Notes under the pieces: model-generated
Told to the model about the DNA's origin: nothing
The model's database searches: none
Seen by the model: only the letters and a program-made list of their open reading frames with translations
From: Streptomyces sp. AC512_CC834
GTDB lineage: Bacteria; Actinomycetota; Actinomycetes; Streptomycetales; Streptomycetaceae
Direction: 5' to 3'
NCBI RefSeq assembly: GCF_019049325.1
Contig: NZ_JAGMUO010000044.1
Location: forward strand, 1-64,000
Length of the DNA: 64,000 bases
Program-made: the position numbers and the translations under genes
Part shown: positions 52,821 through 62,822 of the stretch, piece by piece
Layout of the letters: the number at the start of each line of letters is the position of its first letter
How positions within the stretch are numbered: the stretch's first letter is position 1

Positions 52821-52839
52821 CACCTTTGGGATTAAGGTG
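52821..52839. promoter_or_regulatory. Inverted repeat upstream of the kinase gene
   Basis: CACCTT-TGGGATT-AAGGTG: perfect 6-bp arms and a 7-base spacer, 61 to 79 bases before the kinase start, in a locally AT-richer stretch. Possible operator. Confidence 0.4.
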
Positions 52840-52899
52840 TAGATCCGGTGAAGGCGCCGCCTGGGGGGCACGCGGTGAACGAGAGGATACGCACGGTTC

Positions 52900-54084
52900 A
52901 TGAACGGGGCTCCCGAGCAAATCGGCCGATATGTGGTCGAACAGGAGCTGGGCTCGGGGGGAATGGGTGAGGTCTATCTGGCCTTCTCGCCCGCCGGTGA
53001 TCCGGTCGCGGTGAAGCTGATCCGCCCGGACCGGCTAGACCCTGTCACTCGTGCGCGCTTCGAGAAGGAAGCTCTCATCGCCAGGACGGTGGTGGGGACG
53101 AACCGGGTCGCCAGGTTCCTGGACGCCGACCCCTACGCGGAGCGCCCGTGGCTGGCCATGGAGTACGTACCGGGCCAGACGCTGCTGACGTACGTCGACG
53201 GGCACGGTCCGCTGTCCGCCCCCTTGGTGGCGAGCCTCGGTGCCCTGCTGACGGAGGGACTTGAGGCCGTTCACGCGGTGGGACTGCTCCACCGGGACCT
53301 GAAGCCGCAGAACGTCATGCTGGGCGCGTACGGCCCCATCCTGATCGACTTCGGCCTCGGGGCGTTCCTGGACACCACCAAGGACACCCTGTCCCACAGC
53401 GGAATGATCATCGGCACCGTGCGCTGCATGCCGCCCGAGCAGGCTCTTGGACGCACGAAGGTCAAGGAGTCCGCCGATGTGTACGGGCTCGGCACGGTCC
53501 TGCTGTACGCAGCCACCGAGCACTATCCCTTTGACGGGGCGCGCTGGGAGGCGATCGTCGGGCAGGTCGCCAACCCCGACCAGGCCCCGGATCTGAGCGG
53601 CCTCCCCCAGCCCCTGGTCCCGCTGATCGGCTCCATGCTGGCCCACGACCCGGCCGACCGGCCCTCCCTCGACGCGGTGATGGCCGGATGCACGAGCGTG
53701 CTGGCCTCGGCGGGCCTGTCCCCCATGGAGGCCCGGCACGCCCTGATCGACGCCACCGCGACGGACGAAACGGCACCACCACCCGGAAACGACCCGCCGG
53801 TCGTGTGGGAGCGGCTCGCCGAACAGGCGGTCGCACTCGACGAGGACGCGTCGGACAGCCCGCTGGACAGCCCTTCACCGGCCGCACCGGAGCCGCCACA
53901 CGAGGAAGACGCCTCCGAGGCCGCCGACGTGCCCGACTCGTCGGCGGACAGCACGGCGCCCCCTGCCCCGGTGGTCGAGGTCCCCGCGCCCGTCCCCGTG
54001 CCCCGGAAGCCGGGACGGCCGCCCGCGTCACTGCGTGTGGCCGAGGAGCTGCGGAGCCGGTACGCCGCGCAGCCCGGCCTCTGA
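52900..54084 (+). CDS. Soluble serine/threonine protein kinase
   Basis: 394 residues. The kinase domain (about 9-265) is complete: glycine loop ELGSGGMGEVYLAF, Lys39 in DPVAVKLIRP, catalytic LLHRDLKPQNVML, DFGLGAF, and a PPEQALG segment in place of APE. The C-terminal about 130 residues are disordered, acidic and Pro-rich (PEPPHEEDASEAADV), and no membrane helix or PASTA sensor is present, unlike PknB. It sits inside the defence-like island just before the helicase-methylase genes, 114 bases from the start at 54199. A link in function is possible but not shown. Confidence 0.88.
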   Translation: MNGAPEQIGRYVVEQELGSGGMGEVYLAFSPAGDPVAVKLIRPDRLDPVTRARFEKEALIARTVVGTNRVARFLDADPYAERPWLAMEYVPGQTLLTYVDGHGPLSAPLVASLGALLTEGLEAVHAVGLLHRDLKPQNVMLGAYGPILIDFGLGAFLDTTKDTLSHSGMIIGTVRCMPPEQALGRTKVKESADVYGLGTVLLYAATEHYPFDGARWEAIVGQVANPDQAPDLSGLPQPLVPLIGSMLAHDPADRPSLDAVMAGCTSVLASAGLSPMEARHALIDATATDETAPPPGNDPPVVWERLAEQAVALDEDASDSPLDSPSPAAPEPPHEEDASEAADVPDSSADSTAPPAPVVEVPAPVPVPRKPGRPPASLRVAEELRSRYAAQPGL

Positions 54085-54198
54085 GCCCAGCTTCCGGGGA
54101 CGCCGTGGGGGCGGTGTCAGTGGCGCGCGGTACTTGTAGGCAGCATGAATGCGGACGAACCGTGTACGACGGTGGTCCAGGAAGATCGAGGGCGGGAC

Positions 54199-57100
54199 AT
54201 GGAAGAGCACGTGACCACCGTTGCGGAAGCCGGTGACGGCCAGGGCGTGCTCGACGCCGTGAGCGAGGACGGAATCGCCCTCGACGCGTCGGGGGACGTG
54301 GCACGACCGGGCGGCGGGTCGGTCGCCTACGCGCCGGGTGCCCAGGTCCGGATCCGTGACGAGCAGTGGCTCGTCCGGAAGGTCGCGCCCACGGCGCGGG
54401 ACGGCTGGATGGTGGAGGTCACCGGCGTCTCCTCGTTCGTGCGGGGCACGGACGCCGTCTTCTACAGCCTGCTCGACGACATCCAGGTGCTCGACCCGCG
54501 GAAGACCGAGCTGGTCGCCGACGACTCCCCCAACCACCGCAAGGCGCGCCTCTATCTGGAGGCCGTGATCCGCAAGACGGCGCTGCCCCAGACCGAGCAC
54601 GGGCTCGCGCTGGCCGACGGCTTCCTGATGGACAAGCAGACCCATCAGCTGCGGCCGGCCGAACTCGCCCTCTCGATGAAGAACCCGCAGCCGCGCGTGC
54701 TCATCGCCGACGTCGTGGGCCTCGGCAAGACGCTGGAGATCGGCATCCTGCTGGCCGAGCTGATCCGGCGCGGGCGGGGTGAGCGGATTCTCGTGGTCAC
54801 GCCGGCCCATGTCCTGGAGCAGTTCCAGCGCGAGCTGTGGACCCGGTTCTCCATCCCGCTCGTGCGGCTCGACTCCACGGGCATCCAGCGCATCCAGCAG
54901 GACATCCCGGCGGGGCGGAACCCGTTCGCGTACTTCAAGCGGGCGATCATCTCCGTGGACACGCTCAAGAGCGACGTGTACGCCCACCACCTCGACTCCA
55001 CCGAGTGGGACGCCGTCGTGATCGACGAGTCCCACAACCTGGTCAACCGCGGCACGAAGAACAACGACCTCGCCCGCCTGCTGGCCCGCCGCACCGACGC
55101 GCTGATCCTCGCCTCGGCGACTCCGCACAACGGCGACGGCGAGTCGTTCGCCGAGCTGATCAGGATGCTGGACGAGGCCGCGATCGCGGACCCGTCGGAG
55201 TACGAGGTGAAGGACCTCGACCACCTGTACATCCGGCGCACCAAAACGGACAGGGAGGTGCGGGACTCCCTCAAGGGCGTGTGGGCCGACCGCGGCCCGT
55301 CCGAGCCGGTCCCCGCACAGGCCACCGAGAAGGAGCGCGCGGTCTTCGAGGAGCTGTCCGCCCGCTGGATCCCGCGCGATCCGGCCGCTTCCTCGGTCTG
55401 CGCCGATCCGCTCGCCGCCTACAACTTCTTCAAGGCCTTCCTCTCCTCCCACAAGGCGCTCCAGAAGTCGCTGGAGGCACGGCGCCACTACCTGGCCAGG
55501 CCCGCGAAGGTGAGGAAGGGCGAGGACCTGGCCGCCCGCGAGGCCGCCCTGCGGGTCGAGCGGGAGGCGATCGTGGAGCTGGACCGGCTGGCCGGCGAGA
55601 TCGGGGACGAGGACTCCGCGAAGCTGGACGCGCTGGTCGAGCAGCTGGAGAAGATCGGCGTCGGTCCGGGTTCGGACACCCGTGTCGTCGTCTTCTCCGA
55701 GCGCATCCCCACGCTGACGTGGCTGGCCGAGGCCGTCCCCGCCCGGCTCGGGTTTCAGAAGAGCGGCAGTGTCGAGGCGAGCGAGAAGAAGAACCGGCCC
55801 TGGCTGGTGTACGGCGGAGCGGTGCAGGTCATGCACGGCGAGGCCACCAACGAGGACGAACAGAAACGGATCGTCGAGAAGTTCGGGCTGCGCGACGACC
55901 CGGTGCGCATCCTGTTCACGGGCGACGTCGCCTCCGAGGGCGTCAACCTCCACCAGGAGTGCCACCAGCTCATCCACTACGACCTGCCCTGGTCCCTGAT
56001 CCGCATCGAGCAGCGCAACGGCCGTATCGACCGCTACGGGCAGAAGGAGAAGCCGCAGTTCCGCGCCCTGGTGCTCACCAGCGACGTGGAGTGGCGCCAC
56101 GCCCCGGAGACCGGGGAGGGTCTGCCGCTCGACGACCGGCTGGTCGGTGCGAAGCTCCTCGGGCGTGAGCAGGAGGCGCACCGCATCGACGGTTCGGCCG
56201 AGGCGGTCACCGGCCTGTACCGGGCGCAGGAGGAGGAGAACCGCCTCACGCGCGACCTGCTGGCCGGCCGCACCGTGGAGGAGTCCATCAAGCGGTCCAG
56301 CGGCGGCGCGCCGTCGATGCTCAGAAGGATGATGGGCAACATCGGCTCCAAGTCGGCCCAGGACGACCTGGCTTACGCGACCGTCCCGAGCGTGTTCCGC
56401 TCCACCTCCGCCTACTTCGAGGAGGCCCTGCGTCAGATCTGCCCCACCGGCGCGGACAACGAGCTGAAGCTGCGCCACGAGGACGACGGCACCATCGCGT
56501 TCGAGCCGCCGGCCGACCTCCAGTACCGCTTCAAGGCGCTGCCCAAGTCGTACCTGACCGAACAGCACATCCTGCCCACGGGCAAGGCCCCCGGCCGGCT
56601 GCGCATCACCTTCGACAAGCGGCTCGGCGATCAGCGGCTGAAGGCGGCCCGCGAGTCGTCCAAGACCCAGTGGCCCAACGTCAGTTACGTCTCGGACGTG
56701 CATCCCGTCCTGGACTGGGTGACCGACAAGGCCCTGGCGTCCCTGCGCCACGACGAGGCGTTCGTCCTCGCCCACCGTCCGGACGCCGCCGCGGCGGCCA
56801 AGCTGGACCCCCGGCTGCCGGCCGAACTCTCCGGCCCGGTCTACCTGATGCAGGGCATCCACTCCAACGCGCTGGGCCGTCCCACGGTGGTGGAGTGGAT
56901 GGCCGTCGTCGGCCTGCCCGACGCACCGCGCGTCGTGCGCGTGGACGCGGCCTTCCTCGCCGCGTGCGGCGTCGGCCCGAAAATGCCCGGCCGCGCCGTG
57001 CCCCAGGACGAGCGCGAGGCACTGCGGCAGTTCGTTCCGCAGGCAGTCGACGAGGCCGCGCGGTACCTGCGCGAGCAGGAGGCCGAGTACGCGCGGCGGA

Positions 57101-57324
57101 TCGAGGAGATGCTCGACCCGTACGAGAAGCGCGTGACGCGGTGGCAGCAGGACGCCCTGTTCGCCTCCGCCCGCTCGGCGAAGGGCCGAAACGACGTGAA
57201 CCTCACGGCGAGCCGCCGCAAGACGCTGATCAAGTCGCTGAAGACCTCCGGGGCGCCCATGCTGCGCCTGCTCTGCGTCCTGGAGCCCCTGTCCGCCGCT
57301 GCCGGAGAGACCACCACCCGATGA
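54199..57324 (+). CDS. SNF2-family helicase (DrmD-like) of a helicase-methylase defence locus
   Basis: 1041 residues from ATG 54199. The ATPase motor is complete: Walker A IADVVGLGKTLEIGILLAEL (GLGKT at 174-178), VVIDESHN (DESH at 276-279), LILASATPHNGDGESF, and helicase C with LFTGDVASEGVNLHQECHQL and IEQRNGRIDRYGQ (about 603-615). This RapA/DrmD-like branch translocates on duplex DNA. ATG 54199 is preferred over 54145: GAGGG lies before it and the 18 codons between show weak codon bias. Its stop overlaps the methylase start (ATGA). In DISARM class 1, DrmD precedes the adenine methylase just as here. Confidence 0.85.
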   Translation: MEEHVTTVAEAGDGQGVLDAVSEDGIALDASGDVARPGGGSVAYAPGAQVRIRDEQWLVRKVAPTARDGWMVEVTGVSSFVRGTDAVFYSLLDDIQVLDPRKTELVADDSPNHRKARLYLEAVIRKTALPQTEHGLALADGFLMDKQTHQLRPAELALSMKNPQPRVLIADVVGLGKTLEIGILLAELIRRGRGERILVVTPAHVLEQFQRELWTRFSIPLVRLDSTGIQRIQQDIPAGRNPFAYFKRAIISVDTLKSDVYAHHLDSTEWDAVVIDESHNLVNRGTKNNDLARLLARRTDALILASATPHNGDGESFAELIRMLDEAAIADPSEYEVKDLDHLYIRRTKTDREVRDSLKGVWADRGPSEPVPAQATEKERAVFEELSARWIPRDPAASSVCADPLAAYNFFKAFLSSHKALQKSLEARRHYLARPAKVRKGEDLAAREAALRVEREAIVELDRLAGEIGDEDSAKLDALVEQLEKIGVGPGSDTRVVVFSERIPTLTWLAEAVPARLGFQKSGSVEASEKKNRPWLVYGGAVQVMHGEATNEDEQKRIVEKFGLRDDPVRILFTGDVASEGVNLHQECHQLIHYDLPWSLIRIEQRNGRIDRYGQKEKPQFRALVLTSDVEWRHAPETGEGLPLDDRLVGAKLLGREQEAHRIDGSAEAVTGLYRAQEEENRLTRDLLAGRTVEESIKRSSGGAPSMLRRMMGNIGSKSAQDDLAYATVPSVFRSTSAYFEEALRQICPTGADNELKLRHEDDGTIAFEPPADLQYRFKALPKSYLTEQHILPTGKAPGRLRITFDKRLGDQRLKAARESSKTQWPNVSYVSDVHPVLDWVTDKALASLRHDEAFVLAHRPDAAAAAKLDPRLPAELSGPVYLMQGIHSNALGRPTVVEWMAVVGLPDAPRVVRVDAAFLAACGVGPKMPGRAVPQDEREALRQFVPQAVDEAARYLREQEAEYARRIEEMLDPYEKRVTRWQQDALFASARSAKGRNDVNLTASRRKTLIKSLKTSGAPMLRLLCVLEPLSAAAGETTTR

Positions 57325-60300
57325 GCACCGACTTCGACTCCTTCTCCAACCGCGGCGAGTACCTGTCGGCCCACTACTTCGCCGAACAGCTCGGCCAGGA
57401 CCTCAAGAAGGGTCTCCTCGCCACCTGGACCGTGCGCGAGACCGACGAGAAGGACCCGCGTCCCACCCCCAGGGAGACGGTCCGCGCCCTGCGGGGCACG
57501 TACCTGTCGGAGGAGTTCCGCAACTTCTTCGCCCAGCGCGCCAAGCTGGACGCCGAGGACGACGCCGACGAGAACAGCGCCGCCGCCGGAGCCCGCCTCA
57601 ACACCCACAACGACGGCGACTGGCGCGAGCGGCTCAGCGCCTGGCACGACAGGGTGCTGGCGGCCCTCGGCTTCTCCGGTGCCCCCGAGCGGCGGCAGCT
57701 GACCGTCCACCGCGCCGGGCGCGAGCACACCGTGGCCACGGCCTGGCACGGCGACGGCATCGTGGCCGTCGAGTGCGGCTGGGCCGCCGGGAACGACATG
57801 GCCCTGGACGCGGAGGGCCCCGGCCGGCTGCTGCACCCGCTGCGGGTGAGCGGCAGCGAGAGCTACGAGACCGGCCAGTCCCTCGCCACCTGGCTCTTCC
57901 ACAGCGAACCGGGCGAGCCGGGCGGGGAGCCGCCCCGCTTCGTGCTGCTGCTGTGCGGCGGCGTGATCGTCCTGGCCGACCGCCAGGTGTGGGGCGAGGG
58001 CCGCTTCCTGGCCGCCAACCTCGACGCCGCGCTGGAGCGAAACGACCGCAAGCAGGGCGGTGAACTGGCGACCATCGCCGCCCTGTTCAGCCATGAGACG
58101 CTCGCCCCCGCCGAGGACGGCAAGGGACCGGGCATCGACGCCCTGGTCAAGGCCTCCCGCGACAACGCGGTCGGTGTCTCCGGGGAGCTGCGCGAGGGAC
58201 TGCAGCGCTCGGTCGAGATCATCGCGAACGAGGTCCTGGCCCGGCTGGACTGCGCCGGTGTCGAGCCGCGCCGGATCGAGGACCCGAGGCTGCCGTTCGC
58301 CAAGGAACTCACCCGCGAATCGCTGCGCTACCTCTACCGCATCCTGTTCCTGCTGTATGCCGAGGCCCGCCCCGAGCTGGGTATCCTGCCCGCCGACGAC
58401 GGCACCTACGAGGCCGGTTACTCGGTGGCGCGGCTGCGGGAACTCGTCGAGCGCGACGAGCAGCTCGTCGAGGAGGAGGCCAGGAACGGCCACCACCTCT
58501 TCGCCTCCCTGGACGTCCTGTTCAACAAGGTCAACCACGGCCACCGCCCGTACGGCACCGAACCCGACGACGAGCTTCCGGACGACGACGAGGAGACCCG
58601 CAAGCTCAAGGCGAAGCGGCGCAGCGAGGACCGGGGCCTGCGCTTCGAGCCGCTGCGCAGCGAACTCTTCGAGCCGAAGTCCATCCGGCTGATCGGTCAG
58701 GGTGTCCTCGATCCCCGTTCGGACGAGGACGCCGAGCCGCGGTGGCTGGACCTGCGGCTACGCAACAGCGCCCTGCACGAGGTGCTGCGGCTGCTGACCA
58801 TGAAGAAGGCCAAGCGGCGCGGGGAGCGCGGTGGCTTCATCTCCTACCGCAACCTCGGCATCAACCAGCTTGGCGCCGTGTACGAGGGCCTGATGTCGTA
58901 CACCGGCATCATCGCCGAGGAGGAGCTGTCCGAGGTCGCCAAGGGCGGTGCCCCGGAGAAGGGCTCCTGGCTGGTGCCCGCGCACCGGCTGAAGGAGTAC
59001 CCGGAGAAGACCTGGGTCGAGTACGACGAGCACGACGCGGTCAAGGGCCTGCGCGGGCCGAAGAAGTACAAGGTGGGTGAGTTCGTCTACCGCTTGGCGG
59101 GCCGCGACCGCGAGACGTCCGCCTCGTACTACACCCCCGAGTCGCTGACCAAGGTCACCGTCGAACTGGCGCTCAAGCACCGCCTCGACCAGGAGCGCGA
59201 CGAGAACGGCGAGGTCGTCCGCACGCGGGCCTCGGAGCTGCTGAAGTACAAGATCTGCGAGCCCGCGCTGGGCTCCGGCGCATTCCTCAACGAGGCGATC
59301 AACCAGGTCGCCGAGGAGTATCTGCGGCGGCGCCAGGAGGAGTTGGGCGTCTCCATCCCGGCCTCGGACGCGCTGACGGAGAAGCAGAAGGTCAAGGCGT
59401 ATGTCGCCCTGCACAACGCGTACGGCGTCGACCTGAACGCCACGGGCGTGGAGCTGGCGGAGGTCTCGCTGTGGCTCAACACCATGCACCCGGGGATGCG
59501 GGCACCGTGGTTCGGGCTGCACCTGCGGCGGGGCAACTCGCTGATCGGCGGGCGGCGGGCGGTGTACGCGGGCGAGGACGTCGCCTCCTCGGCGAAGGCC
59601 TGGCTCGCGGCGAAGAACACGCTCGCGCCGACGCCGTTGCCGTTCCTCAAGGACGGCGAGCCGCAGCCGCTGCCCGAGGACGCGGTGCACCAGTTCCTGC
59701 TGCCTAGCCCCGGGTGGGCGGCGGTGACCGGCTCCAAGGAGGCGAAGGAACTCGCCAAGGCCGAGGTCGCCCAGCTGGCCGCCTGGAAGAAGGGGGTCCT
59801 CCAGCGGCCCAAGCGCAGTACCGCGCACGTCAACAAGGACGGGACGCCTAAGCTCGACAAGGCGGGCAAGCCGAGGCGTGAAGCCTCCTCCCAGTTCACG
59901 CGGCTGCGGGACGCGGCCAAGCGGGCGGAGTTCCTGTGGTCGCTCGTCATCAAGCGCATGCGGCTCTCCGAGGAGGCGATCGCGCGAAAGGTCGACGTGT
60001 GGGGTGCCGGGCTGGACGACTCCGAGTACGGCTTCCTGCGCACGGCGGCCGGTGCGGTGCCGAAGGAGCAGGTCATGGCGGACCTGTTCCTGGCGACCGA
60101 GACGCCGTACTGGCGCCTGAAGAAGGTCATGGACGCGTGGTGTGCGCTGTGGTTCTGGCCGGCGGACAAGGCGTCGGTCCTGGACGGTACGGACGGGGTG
60201 TACGACGAGGCGGCGGCGCCGGTGGCCACGGCTGACGCGCTGGGTGACCTGCTGGGTGTGCCGCTGGTCGGCGGGGCCGTCGAGGGCACGTCGGCAACGG

Positions 60301-62822
60301 TCCCGGGGCCACGCTTCACCGAGCAGACCATGCTGTTCGCGTCGGGGCCGACGCAGGAGACGCTGGTGTCCGACGTGGCGGAGGACGAGCCGCTGATCGA
60401 CCTCCAGACGGTGGAGGCGAGCGGTCAGTCCAAACGCGGTGCGCAGAAGCAGTCCAAGCGGCGAACGTGGCGGAACACCATCCCGCTGGTCGAACTGGAC
60501 GACTGGCTGGACTTCCTGGAGGCCCTGCTGGGCACGGTCGACCCCGACGAGGAGAACCTGGTCACCGAGTTCGACAACCTGGACGCGCTCAAAGACTTCG
60601 AGAAGAACCTCCCCCACCTGATGGGGATGGACCTCGCGGACCCGGAGACCCGGTTCCCCTGGATGCACACGGTCACCAACATCGCGGAGGAACAGGGCTT
60701 TCTGCACTGGGAGTTGGACTTCGCGCTGGTCTTCGCGCTGGGCGGTGGGTTCGACTTGCAGGTGGGTAATCCGCCGTGGGTGCGGCCTCGGTGGAACGAG
60801 GGGTCGGTGCTGGCGGAGCACGAGCCGTGGTTCGAACTTACGGAACGGGCGTCGACGACGGAGAAGGAGGAGCGGCGGGCCGAGCTTCTACGACTGCCGA
60901 AGGCACATCAGTACGTGCTGGATGAGCTGACCAACGTCAGCGGGCAGGTCGCGGTCTTCGGTGCCTCGCAGGCCTATCCCCTGCTGACAGGCACGCAACC
61001 GGACCTGTACAGGGCCTTCATGTGCCAGGTGTGGGCCCACGCGTCGGCGTCGGGAACGACGGGGCTGGTGCACCCAGACACCCACTTCACGGGCGACAAG
61101 GAAGGTGCTCTGAGAGAAGCCGCCTACCGTCGGCTTCGCATTCACGGCGACTTCGTCAACTCGGGGCAGCGGTTCTTCCCTGAGCCCGTTGGGCACACCG
61201 CCCACTTCGGCGTGCACGTGTACGGCCACCAGCAGAAGATCGGGTTCGACCACTTGTCCTGGCTGGTGTCGGCAGACGCCTTGCGCTTCTCGGCTGAGCA
61301 TGACGGCAGCGGTGAGGTACCCGGTGTCCGCTACCGCAACGGCGAGTTCGACGAGCGTCCGCACCGGTCGCGGGTCGTCCGCGTTGATACGGATTTGCTG
61401 GCCGTCTGGCAGCGACTGCTGGACGAAGAAGACGAGCCGGACGCACGGGCCCGACTGCTGTTTCCCGTGAGCACAGCGGAAGCCAGCGCGATCGGTGCGC
61501 TGGCGGACTATCCGCTGCGGTTGGGGGCTCTCTCGCCGCAGATTAGCCCTGGCTACCACGAGAGCGGAGCCAAGAGGGACAAGTTGATCGACTACAACCG
61601 TCCGGACGCTTCCACTGGTCTGGAGTACCAGCCGGACCGCTGGCGCCATGTAGTCCTCAAGGGTACGCAAATCAGCGTGGCCACACCGATCTTCAAGCGC
61701 CACGACGCCAACAGCAACGATCCATACGGGGCTGACTTGGTGGCGCTTCCCTCCGACTTCGTACCCGACACGGAGTATGTGCGAGCGAAGGAACGTAGTC
61801 AGGCATACCTCAAAGCTCAGGATCGCTGGCTCGACCACGCGGCACTAAAGCGGCTGCGCTCGGAGGAGAAGGCCCTTCACCGCGCGCGTCAGCAGGTTGC
61901 CCGTGCTGACCATGTGCCCCATGCCGAGGCAGATCCCTTCAAGATCGATGCTCTGCTTGTCGAGCGGTCACGGCGACGCTACGTCACTTTCTACCGGTTG
62001 GCCTGGAGATGCATGATCGCTCCCAACACCGAACGAGCGCTGTATGCGGCGCTCGTCCCTCCCGGGGCAGCGCACGTAGACAACGTGAACTCACTGGTGC
62101 TGGAAGATGTCCGGTCCACGACTCTCGTCGCGGGCTTCTGGGCCTCGCTGCCCACGGACTATTTGCTGAGAATTAGCGGACGCGGCCATTTGCGCGGTAC
62201 AGGCGTTCGAGCTATGCCAGGTATACGGCGCGCCCACCCTCTAGCTTCTGCGCTGCTACTTCGAACACTGCGCCTGAACTGTCTCACAGAGGTCTTTTCC
62301 GAACTTTGGTCCAGCCTCTACGACCCCACCTGGTTCACCCACGAACCCTGGGCCCTCCCCTGGCCCGGCCTCCACCCCCTCCACGACGTCACCCCCGACT
62401 GGCGCCCCGACACCCCCCTCCGCACCGAACGCGCCCGCCGCGCAGCCCTAGTCGAAATCGACGCCCTCGTAGCAGTCTGGCTAGGCATGGACGCCGAAGC
62501 CCTCATCGCCGCCTACCGGGGCCGCTTCCCCGTGCTGCAGAAGTACGAGGCCGTCACCTGGTTCGACGCCGAGGGATGGAAGCTCGCCGGTAACGCCCGC
62601 ACCATCGGCCAGCGCCAAACCAAGGAAACCTGGGGCCAGTTCCAGGCCTACCTCGCCGACCCCGACAACACCCCCGCCCCCGACGGCTACACCGCCCCCT
62701 TCCACAAGGCGGACCGCGAGACCGAAATGCGCGCAGCGCACGCCTACTTCCAGAAGCGTCTCGACGAAGCCGTCGACCGGGGTGAGTGGGACCCGGTGAA
62801 GCAGGAGGTGCCCAAGTCGTGA
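57321..62822 (+). CDS. Giant Eco57I-type N6-adenine DNA methylase (DrmMI/PglX-like)
   Basis: 1833 residues. A long N-terminal region (1-590) precedes the methylase core: motif I (CEPALGSGAFLNEA, 646-659) and motif IV NPPW (1150-1153; QVGNPPWVRPRWNEG). The 500 residues between them include GVELAEVSLWLNTMHPGMRA and a large insertion. The gamma-type order and NPPW point to N6-adenine methylation. The C-terminal about 650 residues should hold the target recognition region; between about 61540 and 62330 codon third positions become A/T-rich, then turn sharply C-rich. It overlaps the genes on both sides by four bases, so the trio is translationally coupled. It should mark self DNA. Confidence 0.88.
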   Translation: MSTDFDSFSNRGEYLSAHYFAEQLGQDLKKGLLATWTVRETDEKDPRPTPRETVRALRGTYLSEEFRNFFAQRAKLDAEDDADENSAAAGARLNTHNDGDWRERLSAWHDRVLAALGFSGAPERRQLTVHRAGREHTVATAWHGDGIVAVECGWAAGNDMALDAEGPGRLLHPLRVSGSESYETGQSLATWLFHSEPGEPGGEPPRFVLLLCGGVIVLADRQVWGEGRFLAANLDAALERNDRKQGGELATIAALFSHETLAPAEDGKGPGIDALVKASRDNAVGVSGELREGLQRSVEIIANEVLARLDCAGVEPRRIEDPRLPFAKELTRESLRYLYRILFLLYAEARPELGILPADDGTYEAGYSVARLRELVERDEQLVEEEARNGHHLFASLDVLFNKVNHGHRPYGTEPDDELPDDDEETRKLKAKRRSEDRGLRFEPLRSELFEPKSIRLIGQGVLDPRSDEDAEPRWLDLRLRNSALHEVLRLLTMKKAKRRGERGGFISYRNLGINQLGAVYEGLMSYTGIIAEEELSEVAKGGAPEKGSWLVPAHRLKEYPEKTWVEYDEHDAVKGLRGPKKYKVGEFVYRLAGRDRETSASYYTPESLTKVTVELALKHRLDQERDENGEVVRTRASELLKYKICEPALGSGAFLNEAINQVAEEYLRRRQEELGVSIPASDALTEKQKVKAYVALHNAYGVDLNATGVELAEVSLWLNTMHPGMRAPWFGLHLRRGNSLIGGRRAVYAGEDVASSAKAWLAAKNTLAPTPLPFLKDGEPQPLPEDAVHQFLLPSPGWAAVTGSKEAKELAKAEVAQLAAWKKGVLQRPKRSTAHVNKDGTPKLDKAGKPRREASSQFTRLRDAAKRAEFLWSLVIKRMRLSEEAIARKVDVWGAGLDDSEYGFLRTAAGAVPKEQVMADLFLATETPYWRLKKVMDAWCALWFWPADKASVLDGTDGVYDEAAAPVATADALGDLLGVPLVGGAVEGTSATVPGPRFTEQTMLFASGPTQETLVSDVAEDEPLIDLQTVEASGQSKRGAQKQSKRRTWRNTIPLVELDDWLDFLEALLGTVDPDEENLVTEFDNLDALKDFEKNLPHLMGMDLADPETRFPWMHTVTNIAEEQGFLHWELDFALVFALGGGFDLQVGNPPWVRPRWNEGSVLAEHEPWFELTERASTTEKEERRAELLRLPKAHQYVLDELTNVSGQVAVFGASQAYPLLTGTQPDLYRAFMCQVWAHASASGTTGLVHPDTHFTGDKEGALREAAYRRLRIHGDFVNSGQRFFPEPVGHTAHFGVHVYGHQQKIGFDHLSWLVSADALRFSAEHDGSGEVPGVRYRNGEFDERPHRSRVVRVDTDLLAVWQRLLDEEDEPDARARLLFPVSTAEASAIGALADYPLRLGALSPQISPGYHESGAKRDKLIDYNRPDASTGLEYQPDRWRHVVLKGTQISVATPIFKRHDANSNDPYGADLVALPSDFVPDTEYVRAKERSQAYLKAQDRWLDHAALKRLRSEEKALHRARQQVARADHVPHAEADPFKIDALLVERSRRRYVTFYRLAWRCMIAPNTERALYAALVPPGAAHVDNVNSLVLEDVRSTTLVAGFWASLPTDYLLRISGRGHLRGTGVRAMPGIRRAHPLASALLLRTLRLNCLTEVFSELWSSLYDPTWFTHEPWALPWPGLHPLHDVTPDWRPDTPLRTERARRAALVEIDALVAVWLGMDAEALIAAYRGRFPVLQKYEAVTWFDAEGWKLAGNARTIGQRQTKETWGQFQAYLADPDNTPAPDGYTAPFHKADRETEMRAAHAYFQKRLDEAVDRGEWDPVKQEVPKS

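Noticed and set aside
54028..56862. Long open frame of 944 codons opposite the SNF2 helicase
   Set aside because: The translation has no domain character, and the plus-strand gene has complete helicase motifs.
56670..57320. Longer start for the methylase
   Set aside because: It overlaps the SNF2 gene in another frame; ATG 57321 in the ATGA overlap is the natural start.
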